NCBI RefSeq assembly: GCF_041260665.1
Contig: NZ_JBGCCT010000006.1
Coordinates: forward strand, 248,001-312,000
Length of the DNA stretch: 64,000 nucleotides
Direction of reading: 5' to 3'
Source of the DNA: Catenulispora sp. GP43
GTDB lineage: Bacteria; Actinomycetota; Actinomycetes; Streptomycetales; Catenulisporaceae
The notes beneath the pieces are model-generated. The model was given only the letters and a program-made list of their open reading frames with translations. It did no database searches and had not been told where the DNA came from. Below are positions 45,169 through 54,092 of the stretch, in pieces. The position numbers and the translations under genes were made by a program. Every line of letters starts with the position of its first letter. Position 1 is the first letter of the stretch.

Positions 45169-45266
45169 CGAGCGCCGGGAACCGACGACGTTCCCGGCGC
45201 GATCGGCGTAACCTGCACCACCAGCACGACGCGCACAACCAGCAAGAGCACTGCGAAAGGGGTTCC

Positions 45267-46151
45267 ATGGGCACGCACTTCGTGCCCGCGCTGGACGGGG
45301 TGGCCTACGGGCTGCTGCTGTTCGTCGCGGCCGCGGGCCTGACATTGCTGTTCGGGATCGGCGGTGTGCTGAACATCGCCCACGGGACCCTGTTCGCGCT
45401 CGGCGGCTACCTGGCCGCCACGGTGTCCGACGGCTCCTGGTCGTCGGCCTTCCTGGGGCTGGCCGCGGCCACGGTCGGCGGCACGCTCGGCGGCGCGGTG
45501 CTGGCCGCCGGGACGCTGCCGCTGGCCGAACGCGGCCATCTGCCCCAGGCGCTGCTGACCTTCGGCCTGGCCCTGGTCGGCGGCGACATCCTGAGCACCG
45601 TCTACGGCGGGGACCCGCACCCGGTCGTGATCCCGAACTCGGTGAACGGCACGGTGCACATCCTCGGGCACGTCTACCCGACCTACCGCCTGATGTTCAT
45701 CGTGGTCGCCTCGGTGCTGGCGCTGGCCGGCACCTACGTCCTGGGACGCACCCGGGCCGGGGCGCTGCTGCGGGCCGCGGCCGACGACCGGGACATGGTC
45801 GGCGCCATGGGCTACGCGCCGTGGCGGGTGCACGCGGCGCTGTGCGGCGCCGCCGGGGCGCTGGCCGGGCTGGCCGGCGGTCTGGGCGCGCCGATCATCG
45901 GCCCGGGCCCGGACACCGCCGACAAGGTCCTGATGCTCTCGATGGTGGTCATCGTGCTCGGCAAGCCCGGCTCGGTGGTCGGGGCGTTCGTGGCGGCGAT
46001 CGCGGTCGGGGAGATCGAGACGCTCGGCGTGTCGATCTCCTCCAACTGGGCCCCCTACCTGCTGTTCGGGCTGATGGCCCTGGCGCTGGTGGCCCGGACC
46101 TTCCGGGGCTCGGCGGCCCCGGTCGGCGCGGCGGCGGGGGCGCACGCGTGA
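45267..46151 (+). CDS. Branched-chain-amino-acid-type ABC permease (LivH-like)
   Basis: 294 residues, about eight membrane segments. Family motif FGIGGVLNIAHGTLFALGGY (about 29-48), then a central ATPase-contact loop with RAAADDRDMVGAMGYAPWRV. AAAGGGG precedes the ATG. The stop overlaps the LivM-like start (GTGA). The tandem repeat upstream sets it apart from the binding-protein gene. Confidence 0.9.
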   Translation: MGTHFVPALDGVAYGLLLFVAAAGLTLLFGIGGVLNIAHGTLFALGGYLAATVSDGSWSSAFLGLAAATVGGTLGGAVLAAGTLPLAERGHLPQALLTFGLALVGGDILSTVYGGDPHPVVIPNSVNGTVHILGHVYPTYRLMFIVVASVLALAGTYVLGRTRAGALLRAAADDRDMVGAMGYAPWRVHAALCGAAGALAGLAGGLGAPIIGPGPDTADKVLMLSMVVIVLGKPGSVVGAFVAAIAVGEIETLGVSISSNWAPYLLFGLMALALVARTFRGSAAPVGAAAGAHA

Positions 46152-47155
46152 ACCCCGTACGCATGAACCCCGCGCGCATGAACCTCCCAGCGCTCCTGAA
46201 CTCGCCGCGGGTGCGGGTCGGCGTGCCGCTCGCGGCCCTGGCCGCCTTCCTGCTCATCGCGCCCTCCAGCTTCGACGGCTACGGCATCAGCCTGCTGTCC
46301 AAGGCGCTGGCCCTGGGGGTGCTGGCGGTCAGCGTCAGCATCCTGGCCGGCTTCACGGGCCTGCCGACGATGGGCCAGGCCGCGCCGTTCCTGGTCGGCG
46401 CCTACACCGCCGGGATCCTGGGCACCCACGGGCATACCATCGGCGTCGTGCAGCTGCTGTGCGGGACGCTCACCGCCGCCGGCTTCGCCGCGGCCACCGG
46501 GCTGGTCGCCGTGCGCACGCGCGGGGTCGCGTTCCTGATGACCACGCTGGCGCTCGGCGAGCTCACGGTCACCGCCGCCGGGGAGTGGCGCTCGCTGACC
46601 GGCGGCACCGACGGGATGTACGGCATCCCGCCGCTGAACCCGCTGCCCGGGATGGCGGCGCTGGATTCCGACCGGTCCGTGTACTGGTTCGTGCTCGCCT
46701 CCACGACGGTGATCGTCGCGCTCGTGTGGTGGGTGCTGCGCTCGCCGGTCGGCAAGCTGCTGCTGGCCTGCCGCGACCACGAGGCGCGGATGCGCTCGGC
46801 CGGCCACCCGGTGTCGCGCTACCAGTGGCTGGCCTATGTGGCGGCCGGCGGGCTGGCCGGCTTCGGCGGGGTCCTGATGTGCTCGGTCAACCAGTACGTG
46901 TCGCCGGACGACGGCAGCTTCTCCAACTCGGCGCTGGTCCTGCTGGCCGTGGTGCTGGGCGGGGCGACCTCGCCGCTGGGCGCGCTGTTCGGCGCCGGGC
47001 TGATCGTGGCCACCAACGACTGGCTGGCCGGGCCCTTCCCGGGGCACGGGCCGCTGCTGCTCGGGCTGATGTTCATCATCGCCGTCTACGCACTGCCCGA
47101 CGGCGTGGCCGGGATCCGGTTCCGGATGCCGAAACGACGAGGGGAGCCGGCATGA
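46148..47155 (+). CDS. Branched-chain-amino-acid-type ABC permease (LivM-like)
   Basis: 335 residues from GTG 46148. About ten membrane segments, with VSILAGFTGLPTMGQAAPFL (about 57-76) and LLACRDHEARMRSAGHPVSR as the ATPase-contact loop. Met codons at positions 6 and 11 are alternative starts. Coupled by 4-bp overlaps to the genes on both sides. Confidence 0.9.
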   Translation: MNPVRMNPARMNLPALLNSPRVRVGVPLAALAAFLLIAPSSFDGYGISLLSKALALGVLAVSVSILAGFTGLPTMGQAAPFLVGAYTAGILGTHGHTIGVVQLLCGTLTAAGFAAATGLVAVRTRGVAFLMTTLALGELTVTAAGEWRSLTGGTDGMYGIPPLNPLPGMAALDSDRSVYWFVLASTTVIVALVWWVLRSPVGKLLLACRDHEARMRSAGHPVSRYQWLAYVAAGGLAGFGGVLMCSVNQYVSPDDGSFSNSALVLLAVVLGGATSPLGALFGAGLIVATNDWLAGPFPGHGPLLLGLMFIIAVYALPDGVAGIRFRMPKRRGEPA

Positions 47156-48117
47156 CGGGCACGGGTTCGGCGAGCCGGCCCCCGACCGGCCCGGCGATGA
47201 TCGAGGTCAGCGGTCTGACGAAGGCCTTCGCCGGCGGCACCCTGGCCGTCGGCGGCCTGGACCTGGGCTTCGAGGCGGGGCTGCGGCACGCGGTGATCGG
47301 ACCCAACGGCGCCGGCAAGACCACGCTGCTGAACCTCATCTCCGGCGAGCTGCCCCCGACCTCCGGCCGGATCCGCTACGACGGCCGCGACGTCACGCGC
47401 ACCACCCGCGCCAAGCGCTCGCGCCTGGGCATCGCGCGCACCTTCCAGCAGCCGACCGTGTGGAGCACACTGTCGGTCGCCGACAACATCGCGCTGGCCG
47501 CGTGGCCGCACTCCGACGTGCGCGGCAAGTGGCGCCGGCGCCGCTACCGCAGCCTGTCCGAGTCCTGCGAGCGCTACCTGGAGACCGCCGGCATCACCGC
47601 CCTGGCCGACCGCCCGGCCGGCGCCCTGGCCCACGGCGAGCGCCGGATGCTGGACATCGGCATGGCGCTGGCCGCCGACCCCCGGGTGCTGCTGCTCGAC
47701 GAGCCCGCGGCCGGCCTGACCGACCAGGGCGTGGACCGGCTGCTGACGGCGATGCGGGCGCTGCCGCGGGAGGTGACGGTGGTGGTGGTCGAGCACGACT
47801 TCGCGTTCGTGTCGGCGGTCGCGGACACGGTCACCGTGCTGCAGGACGGCCGGCTGCTGGCCACCGGGACGCCGGGGCAGATCGCCGCGGACGCCGCGGT
47901 GCGGCAGGCGTATCTGGGGGAGTCGGGGCTGGGGTCGGAGCTGGAGTCGGGATTGGGCGCGGGGCCGGAGTCGGAGCTGGAGCCGGAGTCGGGCCTGGGT
48001 GCGGGTCTGGAGCCGGAGTCGGACCCGGAGTCGAGCCGCGGCTCGGGGCCTGAGTCGGGCCTCGGCTCGGAGCCGGAGCCCGGGCTGGGCACCGACGTGG
48101 TCGAGGAGGCCGTCTGA
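47152..48117 (+). CDS. Branched-chain-amino-acid-type ABC ATPase (LivG-like) with acidic repeat tail
   Basis: 321 residues. Walker A GPNGAGKTT, signature region LAHGERRMLDIGMALA (LAHGE where LSxGQ/E is usual), Walker B VLLLDEPAAGL and switch VVEHDFAF. The normal domain ends near residue 260 (AYLGES). About 60 extra residues follow, built of ESGLGAGPESELEPE-like repeats, acidic and presumably disordered. The 4-bp overlaps on both sides make it part of one operon. Confidence 0.9.
   Translation: MTGTGSASRPPTGPAMIEVSGLTKAFAGGTLAVGGLDLGFEAGLRHAVIGPNGAGKTTLLNLISGELPPTSGRIRYDGRDVTRTTRAKRSRLGIARTFQQPTVWSTLSVADNIALAAWPHSDVRGKWRRRRYRSLSESCERYLETAGITALADRPAGALAHGERRMLDIGMALAADPRVLLLDEPAAGLTDQGVDRLLTAMRALPREVTVVVVEHDFAFVSAVADTVTVLQDGRLLATGTPGQIAADAAVRQAYLGESGLGSELESGLGAGPESELEPESGLGAGLEPESDPESSRGSGPESGLGSEPEPGLGTDVVEEAV
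47924..48100 (+). repeat. Degenerate GGAGTCGG-type repeat encoding the LivG tail
   Basis: A run of short imperfect units built on GGAGTCGG, GGAGCCGG and GGGTCTGG that encodes the Glu/Ser/Gly/Pro tail of the upstream ATPase. Typical of slippage-driven expansion at a gene's 3' end. Confidence 0.6.
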
Positions 48118-48869
48118 TGCTGAGCCTGACCGCCCTGACCGCCGGCTACGACGGCGGCACCGTGCTGCACGGCCTGGACCTGGAGATCCCCGAGGGCTCG
48201 GTGCACGCGGTGGTCGGCCACAACGGCGCCGGCAAGACCACCCTGATCCACACCGTCTCCGGCCTGGTCCCGGCCTCCTCGGGCCAGGTCTCGCTGGCCG
48301 GCGCCGACGTCACCCGGCAGCCCGCGCACCGCCGGGCCCGCTCCGGCGTCGGCCTGGTCCCGCAGGGCCGCAGAGTGTTCCCGGGGCTGACCGTCCAGGA
48401 GCACCTGACCCTGGCCTTCGGCCGCCGTACCCGGCGCGAGCGCGCCGCCGCGCGCTGGACACCGGAGGGCGTCAAGGAACTGCTGCCCCGCCTGGCCGAG
48501 CGCGCGGGGCACCGAGGCCGCCAGCTGTCCGGCGGCGAGCAGCAGATGCTGGCCATCGCCCGCGCGCTGCTGGGCCAACCGCGCCTGCTGCTGCTCGACG
48601 AGCCCACCGAGGGCCTGGCCCCGCTGATCGTGCAGGACATAGCGGCGCTCATCAGGACCCTGCCGGAGCAGGGCCTGACGATCCTGGTCGCCGCACCCCG
48701 CCCGGCCTTCGCCGTCGAGGTCGCCGAACGGGTGACGATCCTGGTCGCCGGCCGGGTCGCCGACGAGTTCAGCGCGAAGGAGCTGGTGGACCAGCCGGAT
48801 CTGGCCGCCGAGGCGATGGGGCACGCCACGGCGGAGGGCGGGAGTGTCAGCGGCCTGAGCCGGGGATGA
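48117..48869 (+). CDS. Branched-chain-amino-acid-type ABC ATPase (LivF-like)
   Basis: 250 residues. Walker A GHNGAGKTT, signature LSGGEQQMLAIARAL, Walker B LLLLDEPTEGL. The switch region AAPRPAFAVEVAERV lacks the His usual at that position. Partner of the LivG-like ATPase. ATG overlaps the preceding TGA. The operon ends here; the 121-bp gap to 48990 shows no clear terminator. Confidence 0.88.
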   Translation: MLSLTALTAGYDGGTVLHGLDLEIPEGSVHAVVGHNGAGKTTLIHTVSGLVPASSGQVSLAGADVTRQPAHRRARSGVGLVPQGRRVFPGLTVQEHLTLAFGRRTRRERAAARWTPEGVKELLPRLAERAGHRGRQLSGGEQQMLAIARALLGQPRLLLLDEPTEGLAPLIVQDIAALIRTLPEQGLTILVAAPRPAFAVEVAERVTILVAGRVADEFSAKELVDQPDLAAEAMGHATAEGGSVSGLSRG

Positions 48870-48990
48870 GCCTGGGTGAGTCGGGCCGGCGGTGCTTCGA
48901 CGCCTGAGCGGTGCCGGGCCGGGCCGCTGATGCCTGATTCCGCGCGGGAGATCTGGCTCAGCGCCCGATTCGGCCCGGCGCGCGTCCGCC

Positions 48991-50217
48991 TCAACCGCGC
49001 CCCGTCCGCCGGTCGTGGATCCGCGGCGTCTTCCAGCTGACCGGCGCGGTCGCGTCCAGCACCGTCTCGGCGTCGGCGACGACCACGTCGAGGTCGGTGC
49101 CGAAAGCCTCGCGGCAGGCGGCGATCGGCGCGTCGAGCTGCTGCGGGAGCACGCCGTCGTGCTCGGGCGTCAGTACCAGGGTCAGCGCGTCGCGGCCGTC
49201 GCGCTCGCCGATCAGGATCCTGTGATCAAGATATCCGCTGATGCCCGTGATCAGCACGTCCTCCAGGTCGTAGACCGTCGTCTCGACGCCGTTCACCGAC
49301 AATCGGGCCGCCGCGCGTCCCAGCACCTCGACGCTGCCGTCCGGATACAGCCGCACCAGGTCGCCGGTGCGGTAGCGGACCAGTGGCTTCGCTCCCTGAT
49401 ACAGGTGTGTCGCCACCATCTCGCCGCGTAGGACGCCGTCCGCGTCGGGGGCCGCGGGCTCCAGCGACACCGGGTCCACGACCTCGTAGTGGTTCAGCAG
49501 CGGGGTCAGGCGCAGATCGCCGTCGGCCGAGCCGAGTGCCAGGACCGATGACTCCTGCGATCCGTACAGTGCCAGGTGGGCCTCGGCGTCCCAGAGTTCG
49601 CCGATGTGCGCCAGCAGGCTCGGCGGCGCCGTCTCGCCGGTGAGCATCAGGACGTCCATCGCGAAGTCCCGGCGCGGGTCGGAGCCCGCGCGGACCGCGG
49701 CCTTCGCCAGGGCCACAGCCATGCCCGGGGTGCAGAACAGGCCGGTCACCGGCAGCTCGCGCATGACGCGCAGGGCGCGTTCGAAGCCGATCATCGGGGA
49801 GTACGGCCACATCTTGATGCTCGCGTAGCCCAGGTTGCGGCAGACCTCGGTGAAGGTGTCGCCGTGCGCGTGCAGTTCGCTCGGGCCGCACACCCCCATG
49901 ACCTGCTCCGCGCCGAACCGGCGGAGCAGCGGTTCGTACTGCACGGTCATTCCCCGGACGGCCTGCCCGACCAAGCGCTCGTTGTGGCCGAGTCCGTAGA
50001 TGTCCGCGGTATCGAGCATCCGCACGCCCGCGTCGAGCGCGCGGTGCACGGCCCGCAGCGCCTCGCCGCGGTCCACCGGTCCGCGGAACTCGCTGAGCCC
50101 CATACAGCCCAGTCCCTGGGCCGGGACGCTCAGTGCGCCCAGCCGTCGAACCGGTATCGGCCCGAGCTCGGCGGACTGCTCATGTACCCCTTGACCTGGG
50201 GCGATGGCATGAAGCAT
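48991..50217 (-). CDS. Chimera: aldo/keto reductase N-terminus fused to PaaK-like adenylate-forming ligase C-terminus
   Basis: 408 residues. Residues 17-88 are the start of an aldo/keto reductase: [20 protein letters not shown] and [18 protein letters not shown], with catalytic Asp69 and Tyr74. The reductase then stops, without its Lys, His or most of the barrel. From about residue 90 the protein is a phenylacetate-CoA-ligase-like adenylation domain: [21 protein letters not shown]5 YGSQE (218-222), A7 [13 protein letters not shown] (282-294), A8 [14 protein letters not shown] and A10 Lys in SWKTPRI (394-400). The ATP P-loop (SSGTTG-type) that should precede residue 90 is missing. An in-frame deletion fusing two neighbours is the simplest explanation; it is probably non-functional. 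ATG 50217 has AGGAGGG upstream. Confidence 0.75.
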   Translation of the reverse strand: MLHAIAPGQGVHEQSAELGPIPVRRLGALSVPAQGLGCMGLSEFRGPVDRGEALRAVHRALDAGVRMLDTADIYGLGHNERLVGQAVRGMTVQYEPLLRRFGAEQVMGVCGPSELHAHGDTFTEVCRNLGYASIKMWPYSPMIGFERALRVMRELPVTGLFCTPGMAVALAKAAVRAGSDPRRDFAMDVLMLTGETAPPSLLAHIGELWDAEAHLALYGSQESSVLALGSADGDLRLTPLLNHYEVVDPVSLEPAAPDADGVLRGEMVATHLYQGAKPLVRYRTGDLVRLYPDGSVEVLGRAAARLSVNGVETTVYDLEDVLITGISGYLDHRILIGERDGRDALTLVLTPEHDGVLPQQLDAPIAACREAFGTDLDVVVADAETVLDATAPVSWKTPRIHDRRTGRG

Positions 50218-50582
50218 GTACCCTCCTGATGCGGTGTGGCGGCGCCGGCGAGGATGGTCGCGCCCAGCATAGGAAAGTTAGGATTCTTATGTAAGGACTA
50301 GAAATTAGTAGGCTGATATGCTGCGCGCGACAGTCTGTTCGAAAACGGACGACGGGTGCGTGAGCGCATCGCGGCGGGCGATCCGAGCATGCCCGTGCGC
50401 GTTTTTCGCAGGGCCCGGTCCGCCGGGCATCCCAGCGGCGCTCCGCGCCCCGGCGGACTCATGCGTCCCGCTTCCCGGGTGGCGGTATAGGTAGGCCATT
50501 ACCATGACCTTGACCACTTTTGGGCCGCTGAGTCCCGGATACCGGTGACCCTTCCCCGCCGGAGACGGAGGCTGACAACTCT
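50218..50582 (-). other. 365-bp divergent intergenic region
   Basis: It includes an AT-rich stretch at about 50270-50330, unusual for this genome, which probably holds the promoters of the leftward chimera and perhaps the rightward GH130 gene. CCCGG-TCCG-CCGGG near 50428 is a short hairpin. No gene seen. Confidence 0.45.
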
Positions 50583-52103
50583 ATGGCTGACTTCACCGCC
50601 GAATCCGTGCCCGCACAAACCCTGACGATGTCCCGCGGCATAGAGACAGACGAGCTTGTCACCCGCAAAAGGCTGCGCCTCAACCGCGACCCCAGCCGCG
50701 TCATCGCCAAGCTCTTCGTCCCCGGAGCGCAGCCCCCGGACATGAACTCCCGGGCCGGGGGCGTGGTGCGCCGGGTCCTGGCGCTGTCGGAGGAGGAGGT
50801 CGAGAAGTCCTACGCGCACATCCTGGAGGCCTTCGGCTCGCGGCACCGCGACCTGGAGGGGACGTTCTCTGAGAACTTCCGCACCATCGAGCACCGCGTC
50901 GGCCACGGCACCCGCGTCTCCGAGCGGCGCAAGCTGCTGATCGGCGCGCATTTCACCCACGAGTACGCGATCGAGGGCGCCGCGCTGACCAACCCCTCGA
51001 TGGTCCCGCATCCCGACCAGAGCGGGTTGCAGCCCGGCGAACTCCGCTTCCTGATGAGCGCCCGCGCGATCGGCGAGGGCCACCTGTCCTGCGTCGAGTT
51101 CCGGACCGGCGTCATCGGGCCGCGCGGCGACCTGCGGGTGGACCGGCCCTCGCCGCACGCGTCCATCGGCCAGGTGCGCGCCACGCACTACGAGCGCGCG
51201 ATGCTGGCGGCCGCCATGGCCGGCGAAGACGACGAGGTGCTCGCCTACCTGCTGCACCACCTGCCCGAGCGGTTCACGGACGCCGAGCTGGAGGCGCGGC
51301 TGGGGGAGCTGCCCCCGCAGCTGCTGGTGCAGGAGAACACCTACCGCACGGTCTCGCGCGTCCACTGGTTCCTGGCCTGCCAGTACCAGCTGGAGTTCGG
51401 CGCCGGGGCCGACGTGTCCGAGCACGTCCTGTGGCCGCAGTCGCCGACCGAGCGGCGCGGCATCGAGGACGCGCGGTTCGTGCGCTGCACGGAGCCGGAC
51501 GGCTCAGTGGTGTACCGCGGCACGTACACCGCCTACAGCGGCACGGAGTCGGCGACCCAGCTCGTCGAGACGGCCGACTTCCGGACGTTCCACATGGCGC
51601 AGCTCTTCGGCACGGCCGTGGGCAGCAAGGGCCTGGCCCTGTTCCCGCGCCGGCTCGGGGGCCGCCATCTGGCGCTGTCGCGCTGGGACCGGGAGAGCAA
51701 CGCCCTCGCGACGTCGGACGACGGCCGGATCTGGCACCGCTCGCACAGCCTGGAGGCCCCGCTGCGCCCCTGGGAGCTCACCCTGGTGGGCAACTGCGGA
51801 TCGCCGATCGAGACCGACGCCGGCTGGCTGGTCCTCACCCACGGCGTCGGTCCGATGCGGACCTACGCCCTCGGCGCGATGCTGCTGGACCTGCGGGACC
51901 CGGCGCGCGTCGTGGGCACCCTGCGGGACCCGCTGCTGATCGCGGCGCCCGACGAGCGGGACGGGTACGTGCCGAACGTCGTGTACTCGTGCGGCGGGCT
52001 CAGGCACGAGGACCTGCTGGTGATCCCCTACGGCTTCGGGGACATGGGGATCGAGTTCGCGACGGTGCCGGTGTCCGGGCTGGTCGACCGGCTGACCGGC
52101 TGA
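50583..52103 (+). CDS. Glycoside hydrolase family 130 (mannoside phosphorylase-like)
   Basis: 506 residues. A helical N-terminal region (about 1-190) precedes the five-bladed propeller. GH130-type blocks are RVIAKLFVPG, ALTNPSMVPHPDQSG (about 138-152), GIEDARFVRCTEPDG (about 296-310), GNCGSPIETDAGWLVLTHGV and GYVPNVVYSCGG. The family phosphorolyses or hydrolyses beta-mannosides; this long form is known from actinomycetes without a settled substrate. The 3' end contains GACCGGCT three times in tandem across the stop codon (52086-52109). Confidence 0.82.
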   Translation: MADFTAESVPAQTLTMSRGIETDELVTRKRLRLNRDPSRVIAKLFVPGAQPPDMNSRAGGVVRRVLALSEEEVEKSYAHILEAFGSRHRDLEGTFSENFRTIEHRVGHGTRVSERRKLLIGAHFTHEYAIEGAALTNPSMVPHPDQSGLQPGELRFLMSARAIGEGHLSCVEFRTGVIGPRGDLRVDRPSPHASIGQVRATHYERAMLAAAMAGEDDEVLAYLLHHLPERFTDAELEARLGELPPQLLVQENTYRTVSRVHWFLACQYQLEFGAGADVSEHVLWPQSPTERRGIEDARFVRCTEPDGSVVYRGTYTAYSGTESATQLVETADFRTFHMAQLFGTAVGSKGLALFPRRLGGRHLALSRWDRESNALATSDDGRIWHRSHSLEAPLRPWELTLVGNCGSPIETDAGWLVLTHGVGPMRTYALGAMLLDLRDPARVVGTLRDPLLIAAPDERDGYVPNVVYSCGGLRHEDLLVIPYGFGDMGIEFATVPVSGLVDRLTG

Positions 52104-52133
52104 CCGGCTGACCAGGCACTTAGCAAGTACATA

Positions 52134-52176
52134 CAAAAAACCGGGCCGGCCGCGGCGTACACCGCGGCCGGCCCGG
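52134..52176 (-). terminator. Strong intrinsic terminator, likely bidirectional
   Basis: A perfect 15-bp stem (52141-52155 with 52162-52176) around a 6-nt loop. For leftward transcription it is followed by six T residues (A-run 52135-52140 on the plus strand), so it ends the HesB-like gene as a classical Rho-independent terminator. The hairpin also lies 37 bp after the rightward GH130 stop. Confidence 0.85.
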
Positions 52177-52185
52177 CCCGCCACG

Positions 52186-52485
52186 CTACTGCTGCGGCGC
52201 GAGCAGGAAACGGACCCCGCCGTCGTCGGCGACCGTCGCGTCCAGCTGCTGGTCGTTCAGGGCCTGCGCGGCCTCGGCCTCGAGGAAGACGCGGGCCGGC
52301 CCGGTCTCCACGACGGCGTCGCCGGAGTGCGGACCCTGGCTGAGCGACAGAGAAAGTTGCCCCTGCCCGCTGTTCTGGGCCGCGCCGTGCGAGACGATGC
52401 GCAGCCCGGCACTTTCGTCGGGCAGATCGGATTGCGTGGTCAGGTTACGGACGGCCTCGGCGGCCCGGTCGGTGAGAGTCAGCAA
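52186..52485 (-). CDS. HesB/IscA-like protein without cluster-binding cysteines
   Basis: 99 residues from TTG 52485, with GGGAGGAA 3-10 bp upstream; the product then begins as LTLTDRAAEAVRNL, the usual opening of actinobacterial HesB-like proteins. The HesB fold continues with AGLRIVSHG and GPARVFLEAEAAQALNDQQL. The three conserved Cys of IscA-type scaffolds are absent (no Cys in the protein), so it is unlikely to carry an Fe-S cluster in the usual way. The frame stays open to 52578, but no ribosome-binding site lies there. Confidence 0.75.
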   Translation of the reverse strand: MLTLTDRAAEAVRNLTTQSDLPDESAGLRIVSHGAAQNSGQGQLSLSLSQGPHSGDAVVETGPARVFLEAEAAQALNDQQLDATVADDGGVRFLLAPQQ

Positions 52486-52672
52486 GACTTCCTCCCGGTG
52501 CTTGTCGTCGGATGGGTACTCGAGGCGGTTACCCGGTCCCTGAGTCCTAAACATCAGGTGGAGGTCGAGCCGGGTCACCTGTCACCCGATCGGGTGTGTT
52601 TACGGACGGCTTCACGGGTTACCGGATAGCGATGCCGACCAGCCTGGTCGGCCGGGATCGAGGAGCCACCGG

Positions 52673-53221
52673 ATGAGCGTGACCGACCGCCGTGACGTGA
52701 TCGAGGTCCTGTCCGGCGAGCACCGTGCGGTCGAGCAGCTCTTCGAGCGCCTGGAGGCCGGGGGCCCCGAGGGCGCGCGCAAGCCGCTGGTGGACGCCCT
52801 GGCGCTGGAGCTGGCCTGGCACGCCGCCGCCGCGCAGCGCTACCTGCTCCCGCTGGCGCGCCGCACGCTGGCCGACGGCGAGGAGCTGGCCGACCGGCAC
52901 GCCGCCGAGCACCTCACCGTCGAGCACATGGTGCGCGACCTGGAGGACAAGGACCCCTCCGACGCCCGGTTCGAGCCGCTGCTGGCGCAGCTGGTGGCGG
53001 CGGCGCGCGGGCACATCGAGCACGAGGAGCGGATCACCTTCGTCGAGCTCACCCGGGAGTGCGACCAGAGTGAGCTGCTGGCCGCCGGGCAGCAGATGGC
53101 CGCGGCTCGGCGGCGGGCGGACAGCGCGGCCGTGCCGGCCCAGGTCGGGGCCGATACCGCGGCCGACAACGCGGCCGGCAGCGTCGTCGACCGGGTGCGC
53201 GCGGTGCTCTTCGACACCTGA
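52673..53221 (+). CDS. Hemerythrin HHE-domain protein
   Basis: 182 residues. Four-helix hemerythrin-like domain (about 8-130) with His residues in SGEHRAVEQLFERLE, LAWHAAAAQRYLLP, HAAEHLTVEHMVRDLE and GHIEHEERITF, placed as for a di-iron site. A helical Ala-rich tail follows. Possible oxygen, NO or iron-stress sensor in the cytosol. GAGGAG lies about 8 bp before the ATG. Confidence 0.85.
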   Translation: MSVTDRRDVIEVLSGEHRAVEQLFERLEAGGPEGARKPLVDALALELAWHAAAAQRYLLPLARRTLADGEELADRHAAEHLTVEHMVRDLEDKDPSDARFEPLLAQLVAAARGHIEHEERITFVELTRECDQSELLAAGQQMAAARRRADSAAVPAQVGADTAADNAAGSVVDRVRAVLFDT

Positions 53222-53307
53222 GCACGCCCGGGCGTACCGGACCTGAGCCGGACTGCCCGTGCCGGGGAGCCTGCGGGGGAGAAGACTGGGGGTGGAAGGA
53301 GGTAGCG

Positions 53308-53964
53308 ATGAACGCCTTCGAGGAATACGACATCGGCAGCGTCGTCCGCTGCCAGGGCGAGCGCTGCGGTCACGTGGTCTGCATCGTCGTCGACCCGGTC
53401 GCCGAGCGGCTCACCCACCTGATCGTGGTGACCCCGGGCGGAACCGCCGGACGCCTGGTCCCGGCGGAGCTGGCGCGCGCCGACGCCCAGGGGGTGCGTC
53501 TGAGCTGCACCCGGGACGAGTTCGCCGCGCTGGAGCCCTCGGTCGCGACCCACTTCCTCACGGCGCCGGACGCCGAGCGGCGGTACGGCTTCCAGGAGGG
53601 AGAGGTCGTCTACTGGCCGCACTACGGCCTGGTGCCGGGCACGGACATCGCCGGCGCCGAGACGATGGGCTCCTCGCGCATCGAGCTCGAGGACCGGGTC
53701 CCGGCCGGACAGGTGCGGATCCGGCGCGGGGAGCGGGTCGCGGCCAGCGACGGGCACATCGGGCACGTCCGCGGCCTGGTGGTGGACCCCGGCGACGAGG
53801 CGGTCACCCACGTGCTGCTCGACGAGGGCCACCTGTGGGGCCACAAGCGGGTGGCGATCCCGGTGGGCGAGGTCTCCGGCATCGACGCCGCGGGCGTCAC
53901 CGTCCGGCTGACCAAACACCAGATCAAGGACCTGCCATCGGTGGAGGTCGCCGGGCTGGACTGA
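53308..53964 (+). CDS. PRC-barrel-like protein, paralogue 1
   Basis: 218 residues built as two PRC-barrel-like halves (about 5-100 and 125-212). Conserved lines are VVCIVVDPVAERLTHLIVVT in the first and DGHIGHVRGLVVDPGDEAVT with HLWGHKRVAIPVGEV in the second. PRC barrels bind RNA, proteins or membranes. AAGGAGG precedes the ATG. A second copy of the same architecture at 61826 closes the signalling island that starts here. Confidence 0.78.
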   Translation: MNAFEEYDIGSVVRCQGERCGHVVCIVVDPVAERLTHLIVVTPGGTAGRLVPAELARADAQGVRLSCTRDEFAALEPSVATHFLTAPDAERRYGFQEGEVVYWPHYGLVPGTDIAGAETMGSSRIELEDRVPAGQVRIRRGERVAASDGHIGHVRGLVVDPGDEAVTHVLLDEGHLWGHKRVAIPVGEVSGIDAAGVTVRLTKHQIKDLPSVEVAGLD

Positions 53965-54092
53965 TCGCTGTGCGGGAAGAGAAACAGAGCACGAACCGCC
54001 CGCGCCCGGCTGTCTTCCGCCGGTGCGCGGCACTGGTACAGGATGGGGGGTATCGGGCGTGGCCCGCGCCCCGTATATGAACGGCGGACTGC

